A DNA stretch of 64,000 nt from Scylla paramamosain (GCF_035594125.1 NC_087157.1:7220001-7284000), one strand, 5' to 3'; shown: positions 43,183-56,978, counted from the stretch's first letter. Notes: generated by a model from the letters alone, not told the origin. Made by a program: numbers and translations.

Positions 43183-43273
<91 letters not shown>
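42953..43273. repeat. (CT)n, GGGAA minisatellite, (GA)n
   Basis: CT at 42953-43034, GGGAA/GGAAA purine units at 43077-43172, GA at 43189-43273. The outer arrays are reverse complements of each other. Confidence 0.96.
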
Positions 43274-43274
<1 letters not shown>

Positions 43275-43337
43275 ATTTCCTCCCATTGTTTATCGCTGGT
43301 ACTAGCAAGCACTGACCTGCTCCATGAGAAAGATAGA

Positions 43338-43396
<59 letters not shown>
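43338..43396. repeat. (GACA)n microsatellite
   Basis: About 14 pure GACA units. Confidence 0.97.
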
Positions 43397-43398
<2 letters not shown>

Positions 43399-43831
43399 TA
43401 AATAAACAGACGAATAGACAGAGAAACAGATAAACAGAGTGACAAACAAAAAGGAGGGGGAAAAAAACGTGCTGCTCTCATTTCATTCCAGGCACTGACC
43501 GACAATAAGTGAAATCCTGCGACAAACAAAACACACTAAAACAAAACAAAAGCCAAATAACAAAAAAAAAAAAAAAAAAAAGACATAACAAAACTCTCCA
43601 AACGTAAACAGGACCACGAAATTCCGTCACCCAAAATACGAAAAATAAGTAAACTGAAACAAAACAAAAGCAATAATAACGCCACCGCTGCATACAGTAA
43701 AGATATTCCAGAACCCAATATCGCAATTTCATAAAACCCGGGAACACCAAATCCTGTCCAGTGACCATCATGTGACCTTCAGTGTTTATCCAGACGCGGC
43801 TTCTGCACTTTTTAAAATATTTGCAGGTCTC

Positions 43832-44245
43832 CACTGCTACAATTCTCTTTATTTTACATGTTTTGCCATAACCATCTACAACTTTACGGACACTTATTTT
43901 GTACTGCAGTCTCTTTAATACTTCTGCAGCCTAAAAAGAGATAAAATATCCTTCTATTCTCTCTCTGTGTGTTTGTGTGTGTCAGTGGTTAACTCCTACA
44001 CTGCTACAATTTCTTTTAACACTTTTCCCATAACCGTCTACAACTTTATGGACACTTATTTTGTTTTGTAGTCTCCTAAATATTTCTGGAGGCTATAAAG
44101 AGACAAAAAAATAATACCCTTTTCTCTTCACTGCTACATTTTTTCCTCCATAACCATCTACAACTTCATAGGCATTTGCTTTGTACTGCAGTCTCTTAAA
44201 TACTATTTCTGCAGCCTAAAAAAAAGTAAGAATTTACTTCCTATT
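43832..44245. repeat. Three diverged tandem units of about 130 bp
   Basis: Each unit starts CACTGCTACA, then CCATAACC(A/G)TCTACAACTT, then ACTTATTTTGTACTGCAGTC or similar, then CTGCAGCCTAAAAA or similar. Starts lie at about 43832, 44000 and 44131. The second and third units lie inside the TTAA-bounded segment 43989-44328. Confidence 0.8.
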
Positions 44246-44328
44246 TCCATTTTGTGAGTGTCCATGCAAACACTTTTTACAGAGATCTGAATGTTAGGAA
44301 AGAGCGACCATAGCGGTAAAAGGGTTGA
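43989..44328. mobile_element. Second putative piggyBac-type MITE with internal tandem units
   Basis: Bounded by TTAA (43989-43992) and TTGA (44325-44328, one substitution from TTAA). The right end reads CATAGCGGTAAAAGGG, whose complement CCCTTTTACCGCTATG matches the terminal repeat of the 41056-41232 element. The left end (CTCCTACACTGCTAC) is a weaker match. Boundaries are tentative because the first 130-bp unit lies outside. Confidence 0.4.
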
Positions 44329-45309
44329 GCTGAATACCATTACTCCCAACGTGGAATTTTCACCTCATTGCACCATCTAATTTTGCTTTGCAACACTAAC
44401 ATTTATTTATTTGTCTTTTTTTTTTAATCAACACGCCACTTATATCATTTTTTTCAATTTCCCATGAGACTTTTCCTTAGAGACTGTCAGGTCAGGAAGA
44501 CACCACACGAGTGCTAAACTTATATATAGTTAAAAGTTTTGCCTCATTCTTCCAATCGTACTGTAACCTAACTTACGTAAACTAACTTGACCTGACCTGA
44601 CGACCTGACGACCTAAACTAACCTAATCGAATCGAGGCACGTATTCTTAACGCTTTGAACTTTCATTAAGACTGTTTTCAAAGGCTATGGAAATGGTTAC
44701 TTAGAATCTCATAAGTATTTTTCCTATTTACAGCAAAAAATCCTTGTTAACTGTCTTGAAATCCCCACTAACTACCACTGCACCTTGTTAAAAGCTGTCA
44801 AGATAAGAAGCTACAATGTGTACGAAGCCACGTCTCAGTCCTCTTGAGTGTTCTTATAAAAGTAAAATATTTTCGACTATGACATATGAAACCACGGAAC
44901 TTAAAATACATGTGTGGTCCGTGTTTATTTTTTTAATACACTGCAGGTTATGAACAGTACAGGTGTTGGTCATCTGTGTGTAGGTGTGCTCCCCTCGCCA
45001 GGCCCTGTTTGCCACAAAAATGTACAACTTCTCAAGGATAACATTTATACAGGAAAATTCAGGAACTACAGGTGATGAAAGTAAAGACACAAACTCCCGG
45101 ATGTTCATATACTGGAAATATAGTCCAGAATATCACTCACGGGTTTCCTAACGTTAAAGGTTCTCTCAGCGGCTTAGCGCAGCATTCATGCAATATTCTT
45201 TTCACATGCAGATGTATGATGTTTGATAGACACACCTCTCCATATTGATATTCTTGCAAACATCTTTAGTTTTCCCTCATGTATGGATACACGCATACAA
45301 GTATACATG
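44329..45309. other. Non-coding unique DNA
   Basis: A degenerate CCTAA/ACCTGACC-rich patch lies at about 44567-44632. Otherwise nothing recognised. Confidence 0.45.
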
Positions 45310-46320
45310 CACCCAGTCTCTTATTATTCATCAATGACCTTCTAAACCAAACTTCTTTGTCCTATCCACTCCTACACTAATGATACCACCCTGCATATTT
45401 CCACGTCCTTTCATAGACGTCCAACCCATCAGGAAGTAAACATTTCACGCAGGGAAGCCACAGAACGCTGATTTCTGATCTTTCTAAAATTTCTGATTGG
45501 GGCAGAGCAAACTTGGTATTGTTCAATGCCTCAAAAAACTCAGTTCCTTCATCTATCAACTCAACACAATCTTCCAGATAACTATCCCCTCTTCTTCAGT
45601 GACACTCAACTGTCCCCCTCTTCTACACTGAACATCCTCGGTCTGTCCTTTACTTATAATCTGAACTGGAAACTTCACATCTCATCTCTAGCTAAAACAG
45701 CTTCTATGAAGTAAGGTGTTCTGAGACATCTCCGCCAGTTTTTCTCGCCCTCCCCCCAAGCTGCTGACTCTGTTCAAGGGCCTTATCCGCCCATGTATGG
45801 AGTATGCTTCACATGTCTGGGGAGGCTCCACTCATACCGCTCTTCTAGACAGGGTGGAATCAAAAGCTTTTCGTCTCATCAACTCCTCTCTTCTAACTGA
45901 CTGTCTTCAGTCTCTCTCTCATCGCCGCAATGTTGCATCTCTAGCTGTCTTCTAACGCTATTTTAGTGCTAACTGCTCTTCTGATCTTGTTAACTGCATG
46001 CCTCCCCTCCTCCCGCGGCCTCGCTGAACAAGACTTTCTTCTTTCTCTCACCCCTATTCTGTCCACCTCTCTAATGGAAGAGTTAACCAGTATTCTCAAT
46101 CATTCATCCCTTTCTCTGGTAAACTCTGGAACTCCCTGCCTGCTTTTATATTTCCACCTTCCTATGACTTGAATTCCTTCAAGAGGGAGGTTTCAAGACA
46201 TTTATCCTTCAATTTTTTTACTACCGGTTTGGACCCTTTTCTGGGACTGGTATCTCGGTGGATTTTTTTAATGGATTTTTATTACCCTTGGCCAGTGTCC
46301 CTCCTACATAAGAAAAAAAA
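45310..46320 (+). mobile_element. Jockey-like retrotransposon fragment, decayed (copy 3)
   Basis: This matches copy 1 from GSVLSPTLF of the RT domain to the 3' tail. The coding sequence is dead: several small indels shift the frame, the YADD site has become YTND (TAC ACT AAT GAT near 45373), and a TAA follows ATGAAG near 45713. The 3' tail TTACCCTTGGCCAGTGTCC...CCTACATAAG is present. It is more degraded than copy 1. Confidence 0.92.
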
Positions 46321-46991
46321 TACATACATATATTCACCCAGTTACTATCATACACACAAATGTAAATACATATATACATTCACAAAAAAATTCACACCCG
46401 AAGATTATATACATATACCTAGATAATTAATAATAAAAATTATTGGGATCTAAAAAAATAAATAAATAAAAATAAGAAAAATAGATAATTATCAATATAT
46501 ATCAGCCGTGTCCGTGCTGAGGCGCAGCCAGCCACCTGTTAAGCTCACCTGCGCTACGTCACACATGGCCTCCCGTCGCTAGTCGCTCGCTTCTACTCAG
46601 TAAATATTTTCGTGGGGAAAAGTTCCCTCCATAAACTGGCGCTTCGGTGGTAAAATGAAACCTGTGAAAACCTCAAAAAATACTGTACGATGCAGGTCAT
46701 GAAAGATAAAAGTAAAAAGAAAAAAAGAAAAAAATAATAATACAGCACAATATTTTGCTCTATCCCTTTTCTTTGGTGAATAACGTGGGCACATCATTAA
46801 CGTGAAAAGGGCGAGAGCTGAGAAATTACGATGCTTACTAAATACGAAAACACCAACATTCAAGTATAATTATCCTGCATCCTCGTTGCATTTCGTGTTG
46901 TCGCATTGCAACAAATTCCTATCTTGTTTTCGTGTTATCCCACTTTGATATGATAATTCGCTCTGCATGTGTTTCCCCTAACATAAAAACG

Positions 46992-46994
<3 letters not shown>
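46321..46994. other. Non-coding DNA
   Basis: AT-rich with ATAC repeats near the start. A short GC/CpG-rich patch lies at 46505-46590, with TACGTCA at about 46554. No exon recognised. Confidence 0.45.

Positions 46995-46995
<1 letters not shown>

Positions 46996-47071
<76 letters not shown>
46996..47071. repeat. (CT)n microsatellite
   Basis: Pure array. Confidence 0.97.
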
Positions 47072-47074
<3 letters not shown>

Positions 47075-47129
47075 CATCTAGCCTCCTCCCTAGACAAGTT
47101 ACATTTTTCTCTCTCTTATCATTGACGCT

Positions 47130-47590
47130 GCCGAGGGAAATGGAAGTGGATCAAGATAAAAGTGGAGAAGGAATGGAGGGGAAAGAGAAGACATAAAAGG
47201 GAATGGGATGGAAAGAAAGATATGAAAGAAATGGTATGGAGAGAAAGGTAAGGGAAAGAGGAAATGGCGGAAAAGAAAAGATAGAAAGGATGGTAGAGAT
47301 GGGGGAAAGGGGAAGGCGGAAGGGGAAGAAACGTGGGAGGTGGAAGGGGAGAGAAACAAAAGGAAAGGAAAGGAAAGGTATGGAAAAGAAGACAAGATAA
47401 TGAAAAGGAAAGGTAAGGAAGGGACGGGAAATGAAAAATATAGGAAAGGCAGCAACTCACGAGAAGAAAACAAATGGGGGGAAAAAAGGAAAAGTAAAAG
47501 GAAAACTGAAGAGCAAGGAAGAGAAAGGGGGGAAAAAGGAAAAGTAAAAGGAAAACTGAAGAGCAAGGAAGAGAAAGAAGACGAAAGAGA
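47130..47590. repeat. Purine-rich tract with a 50-bp tandem duplication
   Basis: GGAAAGG-type units throughout. At 47479-47528 and 47529-47578 a 50-bp segment containing AGTAAAAGGAAAACTGAAG is repeated almost exactly. Confidence 0.9.
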
Positions 47591-48612
47591 AAATTGACGA
47601 GTATGGCACGCTACCGTTAGCAGCTTTGGCGAGAAGGATGAGAACCAGGTGATAAATAGCGATCGAGGCCAATGACAGTGAAAAACGAATTACTGTCAGA
47701 ACCCAGCTTCACCCCCTCCCCCCACGCATACACAGACACACACACGTCATTATCCAATATGCTGTTTTTTCCAACAATTTAAGAGGGAGTTGGGGATCAC
47801 ACAGGTAGAAGGCACACAACTTTCAGAGTGCGTCTGATACAAGGCTTTCAAGGCGCTTGCTTTTCCCACCCAAATGTCCGATAAATTCATTCAAAGCCTG
47901 GAACTCCCTGAATTTGTCCAACTATGTGAACTCACTTTGACCATTTATTTTATTTTATTTTATTTATTCTTTTTTTTTTTATTCATGCCTTTTTATTTAT
48001 TCTTTTTTTAACTTAACTAACGTTACGTTTTTAAATGCATTTTTTTTTACTCTTCACTTTTTTTTGTGGGGGAGGGGAGGGTGGTAACTTTTAACAAGAA
48101 TTTTCTAACGTAAAATGTTTTTCCCCCTCGAATTACTTTTATGGAAACAAGTAAAAACCTTTATGATTTTTCGCCATCACTTTTAAACATCTTCCTCTCC
48201 ACTAAAATATCTTGAATACCACTCAGTCTTATACCAGAGAGCGTCCCACCACCGCCTCCCGCACGCCAAGACATCGCCAGACATTCCCCGCCCTTCGATC
48301 AATCCCGGGCTTTCATCTTGCTCTCCGCAGATGTAACTTATTCGCCAGTCTCACAGCACGAAGCCCCAACCCTCACCTCATCGCCCACGCTCATTGTGAA
48401 GCCCTAATTAGTGCCACATTCCACCATCGCGCTGTGGCTGTCGGCATTGCAAGTACTTCCTCATATAGCTACTCGTAATTACATTTTTGGAGGTCGCAGC
48501 TTCTGAAAAATTCAGCGAAATTGAGTACATGATACAGCTTTTATGACGCAGACTCACCCACCCACTCACCTTCCCGAGGGGCATCCGCATATACTGCACT
48601 GAGTTTTATGAT

Positions 48613-48613
<1 letters not shown>
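47591..48613. other. Non-coding stretch, no gene seen
   Basis: A T-rich passage (47940-48075) and unique sequence. A plus frame at 48212-48478 has ordinary composition but no domain or splice support. Confidence 0.45.

Positions 48614-48692
<79 letters not shown>
48614..48692. repeat. (GT)n microsatellite
   Basis: Pure GT array. Confidence 0.98.
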
Positions 48693-48697
<5 letters not shown>

Positions 48698-48844
48698 TCT
48701 TCCTCTAGCGAATCTAACACTGATTTCTTTTCTGGAAATTCGTGAACTAAGTATGTGGTTTTGCAACATTACAGACACAAGTACATCGCAGCAATGGCAA
48801 CAACAATGCCAACAGTAATGACAGAAGCAACGACGACGACGAAA

Positions 48845-48897
48845 ATAACGATAATAGTAATAATAATAATAATGATAATAATAATAATATTAATATT

Positions 48898-48935
<38 letters not shown>

Positions 48936-48964
48936 TAATAATAAAGATGATAATAATAATAATG

Positions 48965-48995
<31 letters not shown>

Positions 48996-49022
48996 TAACA
49001 ATAATAATAATAATAATAATGA
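48845..49022. repeat. (TAA)n imperfect microsatellite
   Basis: AAT units with GAT and AAC interruptions over nearly 180 bp. Confidence 0.95.
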
Positions 49023-49078
49023 CAAAGTAATAATCATAATCTGGACTTGACTGAAGTCATCCAAGCTTCTCCTTGCAG

Positions 49079-49340
49079 CCGCAGCACCAGAGCCACCACC
49101 ACCACCACCGGCGCCTCCCCAGCATCGCAGGGCCTCACTTTAAAGCGGAGAGACTCGGCGGGCCTGGCCAGCCCCTCCCCCCAGTACTGCCGCAGTGCCT
49201 GTGCTTATGCCCGCGCCACGCCCACCCACCGCGCCGCACTCACTCAGCCGCCGTGCCCACTCATCCTTCATCCCCAACACTCACATCCACATCGCACATC
49301 TTCCCCACACACCCACACACCCAAGCCATCCTTGTTCTAA
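49079..49340 (+). CDS. Candidate terminal coding exon of an unrecognised gene
   Basis: A polypyrimidine tract and acceptor (TTCTCCTTGCAG ending at 49078) with a branch-point-like TTGACTGA upstream open a frame of 86 codons to a TAA at 49338-49340. AATAAA follows at 49375-49380, 35 bp after the stop. The first two-thirds are CpG-rich and not simple sequence: RSTRAT, SQGLTLKRRDSAGLASPSPQY, with RRDS a basophilic kinase-type site. The last third becomes His/Thr/Pro-rich and looks like low-complexity DNA, so the frame may not be translated that far. No family is recognised and no partner exons were found. Confidence 0.28.
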
Positions 49341-49405
49341 CACACCCACATACCCACCACAACTTTCCCTTATTAATAAAAACATTTTGGTGCTTTTCAT
49401 TCCGA

Positions 49406-49406
<1 letters not shown>

Positions 49407-49460
<54 letters not shown>
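49407..49460. repeat. (CA)n microsatellite
   Basis: Pure array. Confidence 0.97.
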
Positions 49461-49461
<1 letters not shown>

Positions 49462-49929
49462 TCGTACCGCTCTTATCTCAAGCCTGTTTAATCCCCCTCC
49501 ATAAAGTTCCTCTCCCATCGTCTCCCCCTCTCCTCCCTCTCCCTTCTCCCCGCTCCTGTCCCTCTCCTTTGAGTAGCCGCGGCTGGGAGGATTGAGGGAA
49601 TTACAAGGAAGAATAAGCACTAGAGAGATGAGAGGGATATTGCCTAAGACTGGATGGAATAGTGACATTAAAATGTGGAGGAAAAAGCTGAGGGGATTAT
49701 GTTAAAAATTAGATGGTAAAGAAGGGAAGTGGAGCTGAGGGAGAGATAAAAATAACAACAACAACGTTTATCTCTCTTTCGCTCCCGATTTTCAGTGAGT
49801 AAATGAAAACAGGCTGCCAGGTTCCGTAGATATATTAGCGAAAAGGAAATTCCCGATGAGATTCAAACGAGGAAGTCTCCCCTGTAAGGTGTCTTTGTCT
49901 TAACTGAACGAAGGCCATGGGCGCACCCG
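49461..49929. other. Non-coding stretch, no gene seen
   Basis: CT-rich start, then unique sequence. Confidence 0.45.
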
Positions 49930-50193
<264 letters not shown>

Positions 50194-50241
50194 AGTCCAA
50201 ACATCACATGGCCTTTGGGTCTGAAAGAGGAAGAGAACGAC

Positions 50242-50375
50242 GAGGAGGAGGAGGAGGAGGAGGAGGAGGAGGAGGAGGAAGAGGAGGAGGAGGAGGAGGA
50301 GGAGGAGGAGGAGGAGGATGAAAGAAGAGAGACAATACGTAAAGTAAGTCGGTAAAAAGCCCTCTCACGCACTCG

Positions 50376-50420
<45 letters not shown>
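50242..50420. repeat. (GGA)n and (CA)n arrays
   Basis: GGA at 50242-50318 with one AGA interruption, and CA at 50381-50420. Confidence 0.96.
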
Positions 50421-50424
<4 letters not shown>

Positions 50425-50489
50425 GAGGAGGAGTCAGGAGCCAAGGTTCTGAGTCAAGCACAGCAGTATATGTCAAAGCACCGCCCACG

Positions 50490-50565
50490 ACCACCACTCT
50501 TCCTACCACCACTGCCACTACCACCATTACCACTACCACCACTACCACCACCACCAACAATAATC
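50490..50565. repeat. Imperfect ACC array
   Basis: CCACCACTACCA-type trinucleotide units. Confidence 0.85.
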
Positions 50566-50819
50566 ACCTCCACAAAGATCCATCACCAACAAAACAAGAA
50601 TTTTTAGAGGTGTTATTTTTTTTCCTGGCATGTGAAATTGCTCAAAGCTACACCCAGCAAAAATGAAGGTGACAGTGTCTACCGCTCTCTCTATAACTCA
50701 TATGTGGGATACAATGGCGCTTAGGATTAAAGGACACCGTTGTAATATAGTAATTTAGTTATACAATGCCATGCAGCTAGCGAAAATAGTAGTTGCAGTA
50801 GAAGTAAGAGGGAGTAAAG

Positions 50820-51139
<320 letters not shown>

Positions 51140-51194
51140 AAGAGCAGTAAGAACAACAAAATTCCTAACAACATAGCCACTTTCATTTCCTCCA

Positions 51195-51228
<34 letters not shown>

Positions 51229-51359
51229 TGTCCACACCAAACTCACCGCCACTACAAAAGCCTCGCCACTCCACTCACTCCTCCACTCGGAAAACACTCC
51301 GGAATAACAATTGGTATTTTCTGCGCACACAACATTTAACCACCACCACCACCATTACG

Positions 51360-51393
<34 letters not shown>

Positions 51394-51483
51394 CCACCAT
51401 CAGCAGCTACAACAACAGAAATAACAAAAATAACAACAACCACGTACTAATACTACTCTTACTACTACTACTACTACTACTAC

Positions 51484-51540
<57 letters not shown>
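51195..51540. repeat. (AC)n, (AAC)n, (CTA)n and (TAA)n arrays
   Basis: AC at 51195-51227; AAC at 51358-51393, the reverse complement type of the nearby TTG array; CTA at about 51463-51484; TAA at about 51484-51537. Confidence 0.95.
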
Positions 51541-52172
51541 TAACAATACGAAATCAATTTCAACACGATTACCACCATCTCTAATTCACCAGCATCAACA
51601 TCGTCGCCGTAATATTTTCCTCATCCTGTTCATCATCATCATCATCATCACCATCACCATCACCGTCACCACCATCACCGTCATGATCATCAACACCACA
51701 TTCATGCATCCATCATACCAGAAGCGAAACAGAAGAAATCGACGAGTCATTAGGTTTCTATTTGTCGAATTTGCATAAAAAAACGAAAAATATAATGCCA
51801 CGGAATACATGTTTTAATAATGCATGAAACAAAACTCCAAAATGTAAAAGCTGAAAGGTATTTTTTTCCTGTCTAACCAGGCTCCTCTTCCCCACATGTT
51901 GCCCATTAACAATATTACGTCTGAGTAACATTATTAATATTCCTCGGAACCATAAAGAAAAAGGTTGTGGAGTCAAAGGACTTTTGTTGAACCAAAGAAT
52001 GTTCCTCCTGATGAAAAGAGAGGACTGAAGGGGATACAAGACAGGGACTACCACGTTCATGTTTTTGTATGTAATTAAATTTTTAAAAATGTAATTTTAA
52101 CAGTAATAAAATTATCAACAATGCTATTAAACTAATTACCATGATCATAATCCTCATAAATTTTATTAACAA
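51541..52172. other. Non-coding stretch with CATCAC-type repeats
   Basis: ATC/ACC units at 51628-51690, then unique sequence. No gene recognised. Confidence 0.45.
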
Positions 52173-52270
52173 TACTACTACTACTACTACTAATAATAAT
52201 AATAATAATAATGATAATAATAATAATAATAATAATAATGCTACTACTACTACTACTACTTCTGCTAATA
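52173..52270. repeat. (CTA)n and (TAA)n arrays
   Basis: Alternating blocks of CTA and TAA units. Confidence 0.94.
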
Positions 52271-52300
52271 ATAAAGACAAAAATGCTGCTGTTGCTACTA

Positions 52301-52425
52301 CATAAGAACATAAGGGAAGCTTCAAGAAGCCATCAGGCCTACACGTGGCAACACCTGTATGAATCTTACCTCCTATTTCTACCCATCATCCCCATCCGTA
52401 AATCTGCCTAATCTTCTCCAACAAA
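52301..52425 (+). repeat. Dispersed repeat, plus-strand copy
   Basis: It begins ACATAAGAACATAAGGGAAG, continues CAAGAAGCCATCAGGCCTAC and ACGTGGCAACACCTGTATG, and ends near TCTTCTCCAACAAAG. It shares its core with the minus-strand copy at 5851-5929 and is embedded between CTA and ACA/TAA arrays. Confidence 0.6.
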
Positions 52426-52433
52426 GATAATAG

Positions 52434-52537
52434 TACAACAACAACAACAACTACTACTACAACAACAACAACTAGCCTACTACTACTACTATACTACTAC
52501 TACTAATAATAATAATTATTATTATTATTATCATTAC

Positions 52538-52583
<46 letters not shown>

Positions 52584-52610
52584 AATGATAATAAAGATAA
52601 CAACAAAAAT

Positions 52611-52672
<62 letters not shown>
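52434..52672. repeat. (ACA)n, (CTA)n, (ATT)n and (TAA)n arrays
   Basis: ATT at about 52514-52580 and TAA at about 52611-52671 are reverse complements separated by about 30 bp, so the pair could fold. Confidence 0.93.
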
Positions 52673-53615
<943 letters not shown>

Positions 53616-53790
53616 CTCTTATTTGAGCAGTTAGTGTGACATCCGTGGCCGCCGGTGGAGCCTCATTATACTAACATCTATGTAAATGAGCGGTAAGTGT
53701 GAGAAAGATACGAGAAAGAAACGACAAAGATGCGCAACCTGACAGTGTGTCGGGCGTGGAGCTGAAGAATACCCTTGAAAATATGAATGA

Positions 53791-53791
<1 letters not shown>

Positions 53792-53878
<87 letters not shown>
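53792..53878. repeat. (GT)n microsatellite
   Basis: Pure GT array. Confidence 0.98.
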
Positions 53879-53881
<3 letters not shown>

Positions 53882-54027
53882 CTCTACACTGCAGAGACAT
53901 AAAGCAAGAGCAGAACAAATTTATCAAGATCTTCTCTGACAACGCGTATGACTTCCTTCCAACACTTTTCTTCACTACACCTTCACTCTTTTCCCTTTTG
54001 TACATTTCCTCACCTCCCTCTCTCTCG

Positions 54028-54366
<339 letters not shown>

Positions 54367-54663
54367 CCACTCTCCCACAGGCAGAGTTCCCCAAACGTGC
54401 CGCTCTACTCTCTTGCACCGCCCAGCCCTCTGGCCTCCGCCGCCCTTCCCTCTAGGCGTTCATTCTGCCACCACTTGTGGTTTTCCTATTCTTACACTAT
54501 TCTTCCTCCTCCACTCTTCCTGCTCCTCCTCTCCCAACACACTCAATCGCTCTCGTCAATATGCCTTATTTTCATATTGAATTTCTGAATCATCTTTCCT
54601 TTTCCCACGCAGAATTTCAAGTCATATCGCAAAAAGAAAGTGAACTTTTTTTTTTACCTCGGT

Positions 54664-54742
54664 GCTCCGCGCCTGAGTACACACACGCACACGGACACAC
54701 GCGCGCGCACGCGCGCACGTACGCACGCACGCACGCACACAC
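54664..54742. repeat. Alternating CA/CG tract
   Basis: CACACGCACACGG, then CGCGCGCACGCGCGCACG, then ACGC tetranucleotide units. Nearly perfect purine-pyrimidine alternation. Confidence 0.93.
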
Positions 54743-54949
54743 AATAACGATGCATTATTGGGTGTCTGATCGGAGTTCATCTTTAAAGCTAAGACGCCGA
54801 GCCGCCTCACCTCATCAGGCAGCACCTAGCTGTGTGGTTATTACTGGAGGCTCAATCTTTATAATATTATATTCGACTTTGAGCTCATTTATCAATAAAA
54901 GAATCAGATATTTTTTTCCTCGTGGTTGTGGTAATTTTTCCTTTTTCTT

Positions 54950-55700
54950 TCCTTCTTAGTTCCTCCTCCACCTCTTCTTCATTTTCTTTCCCAGATCCAT
55001 TGCCTCTTACACCTCCTCCTCCTCAGATTCTTTTTCCGCATCTCCTCATCTTCCAGTCATGTAACCATTCAATATTTTCATATCCTATTCCGTCTTATTA
55101 TGTAGCTATTTAATCCTCTGATCTTTCAAAATTTTAATCCTCCAGTGCTTTTCCTCCAGTCATCCTCTAATCATCTAATCCTGCAATCCTTATATCCACC
55201 AACCTTATATCCTTCAGTTATCCTGTCCTTTTTCAATCTTACCACTGGTCTTTTCTTACAGATCCTGGCTTTCCAATATCTAGTTCTATTAATAAATGCA
55301 AACCCAATTTTCCCTCTGTATTCCCCCTCCGCATCACTCCTTCCCGCCTGTCTCCGCCTGTCTCTTTCATTCACGGGTCTTATCTTTCAAAACCGCCAAG
55401 TGCTCCATTCAACTTCCACCCTACACATCTTTTACGCTCCTTTGCACACCATTCATCCATCCTCCCCGCTCCTCTTCTCTTCTTTTCCTTTCACCCTCAC
55501 GTGTACATCACATTTCCTTTGATGACCACTTTCCGCAACTATTTCGTCCTCTTCATGTACTCCACTACCCACAAGAGAAAAAAAAACATATGGGACTCTT
55601 TCCACCCAACTACCCGCTTTTCCACCTGGCCGTCCTTTCCTCTAGTACGAGTAGGTCGCTCTCTTTCCCTGTCCCTGCACTCCAATCAGCTTCACTCTAG
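54950..55700. repeat. Pyrimidine-rich tract
   Basis: CT-biased plus strand including diverged repeats such as TAATCCTCCAGTCATCC (55130-55200). Phe/Ser/Pro-rich frames are composition artefacts. Confidence 0.75.
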
Positions 55701-55739
55701 GTAAGGTTCTCAAGCCCTATCAAGCTGACAGGTGGCAAA

Positions 55740-56520
55740 TGGGTCGTAGGGAGGTGGCAAAAGAGGTAAAGAAGGAAGAAAGGAAAGAAAGTGGTAAGTT
55801 AAAGCTGAAAGGAGCAGTGAGGATCAGGGAAAAGGAGAGATAGGAGAGAATTAGAAGAACGAAGAAAAGGGGGGATTTGAGTACGAACAGAGGAAAGGAA
55901 ATTGTACGAGGCTAGCAAGAGGAAAGGTTTTTAAGAGAGGATACATAAGAAGCGAAAGAAATTAGAGGAGAGGAGGAAGAAAGGAAGAAAGAGAGAGGAG
56001 AAAAGAGAGTGCCAGCCGGAGAGAATGAAGTATACGAAAGATGATAGGTATTAAAAAAAGAAAAAAATGGAAATAGAGCAAGAACAGAGGAGGGCAGAGA
56101 AAATTGAAAGGAAAAAGTCCTAGCCGGAGGAATGAGATTTAAGAAAGACGATAGTAGGAAAAACAAATAGAGCAGGAGGAGAGGATGAAAGAAAGATCAG
56201 AGCGTTAGAATGAGAGGAAGAACAAGACTTACAGAGGATAATCTAAAAAGTTAAGAAGTTAATTGATTGATCGGCTGATTGACTGATGTTCAAGCGCCGC
56301 TACAACGAGACTATAGTGGCAAAATAAAGATGCAATGAAAGTGATGAGGGATAAAAGGAAACTACGAAAGGGGAGATGGATATGCGGTGAGAAAGAAGAG
56401 CAGGAAATATCACACAGTCGGGTAGCAAAAGAGAACCAGGGGATATTGGAAAGTAAGAAAGGAAAGAATATGAAGCAGTAGATATGAACGGAGAGGGGAA
56501 ATAGACACCAAAGGAGGGAA

Positions 56521-56524
<4 letters not shown>
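55740..56524. repeat. Purine-rich tract
   Basis: AG-biased plus strand. It contains two related passages: GCCAGCCGGAGAGAATGAAG near 56011 and CCTAGCCGGAGGAATGAGAT near 56119, about 107 bp apart, each followed by AAGAYGATAG-type sequence. Confidence 0.75.

Positions 56525-56611
<87 letters not shown>
56525..56611. repeat. (GA)n microsatellite
   Basis: Pure array. Purine-rich sequence continues to about 56835. Confidence 0.98.
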
Positions 56612-56617
<6 letters not shown>

Positions 56618-56941
56618 CGAGGAGGAAAAACGGAACATACAAAAGTACAGACAAGTATGAAAAGAATAGCAGACAAAGGGAGGAACGAAAGAAACGGAGA
56701 GAAATGAAGAAAAGTAATGCGTAAAGATAAAGAAAATGGAAAATTTAATGAAGAGGAAAGGAGAGTAAAAGCAGTGAAAGGCGAGAATCAGGATGGTTGG
56801 CAAGGGAAAGAAGTGAGAAGAGCTGAGGGAGAGACTTGTGTTTCCTTTCTTCCTCACCTCCTTCCTCTCTTCCTTCTTTCCTTTTTTTTTTCACACATAG
56901 CACCTCCTTAAAGCTCAATGGCTCTTAAATTAATTGTTTCC

Positions 56942-56944
<3 letters not shown>

Positions 56945-56978
<34 letters not shown>

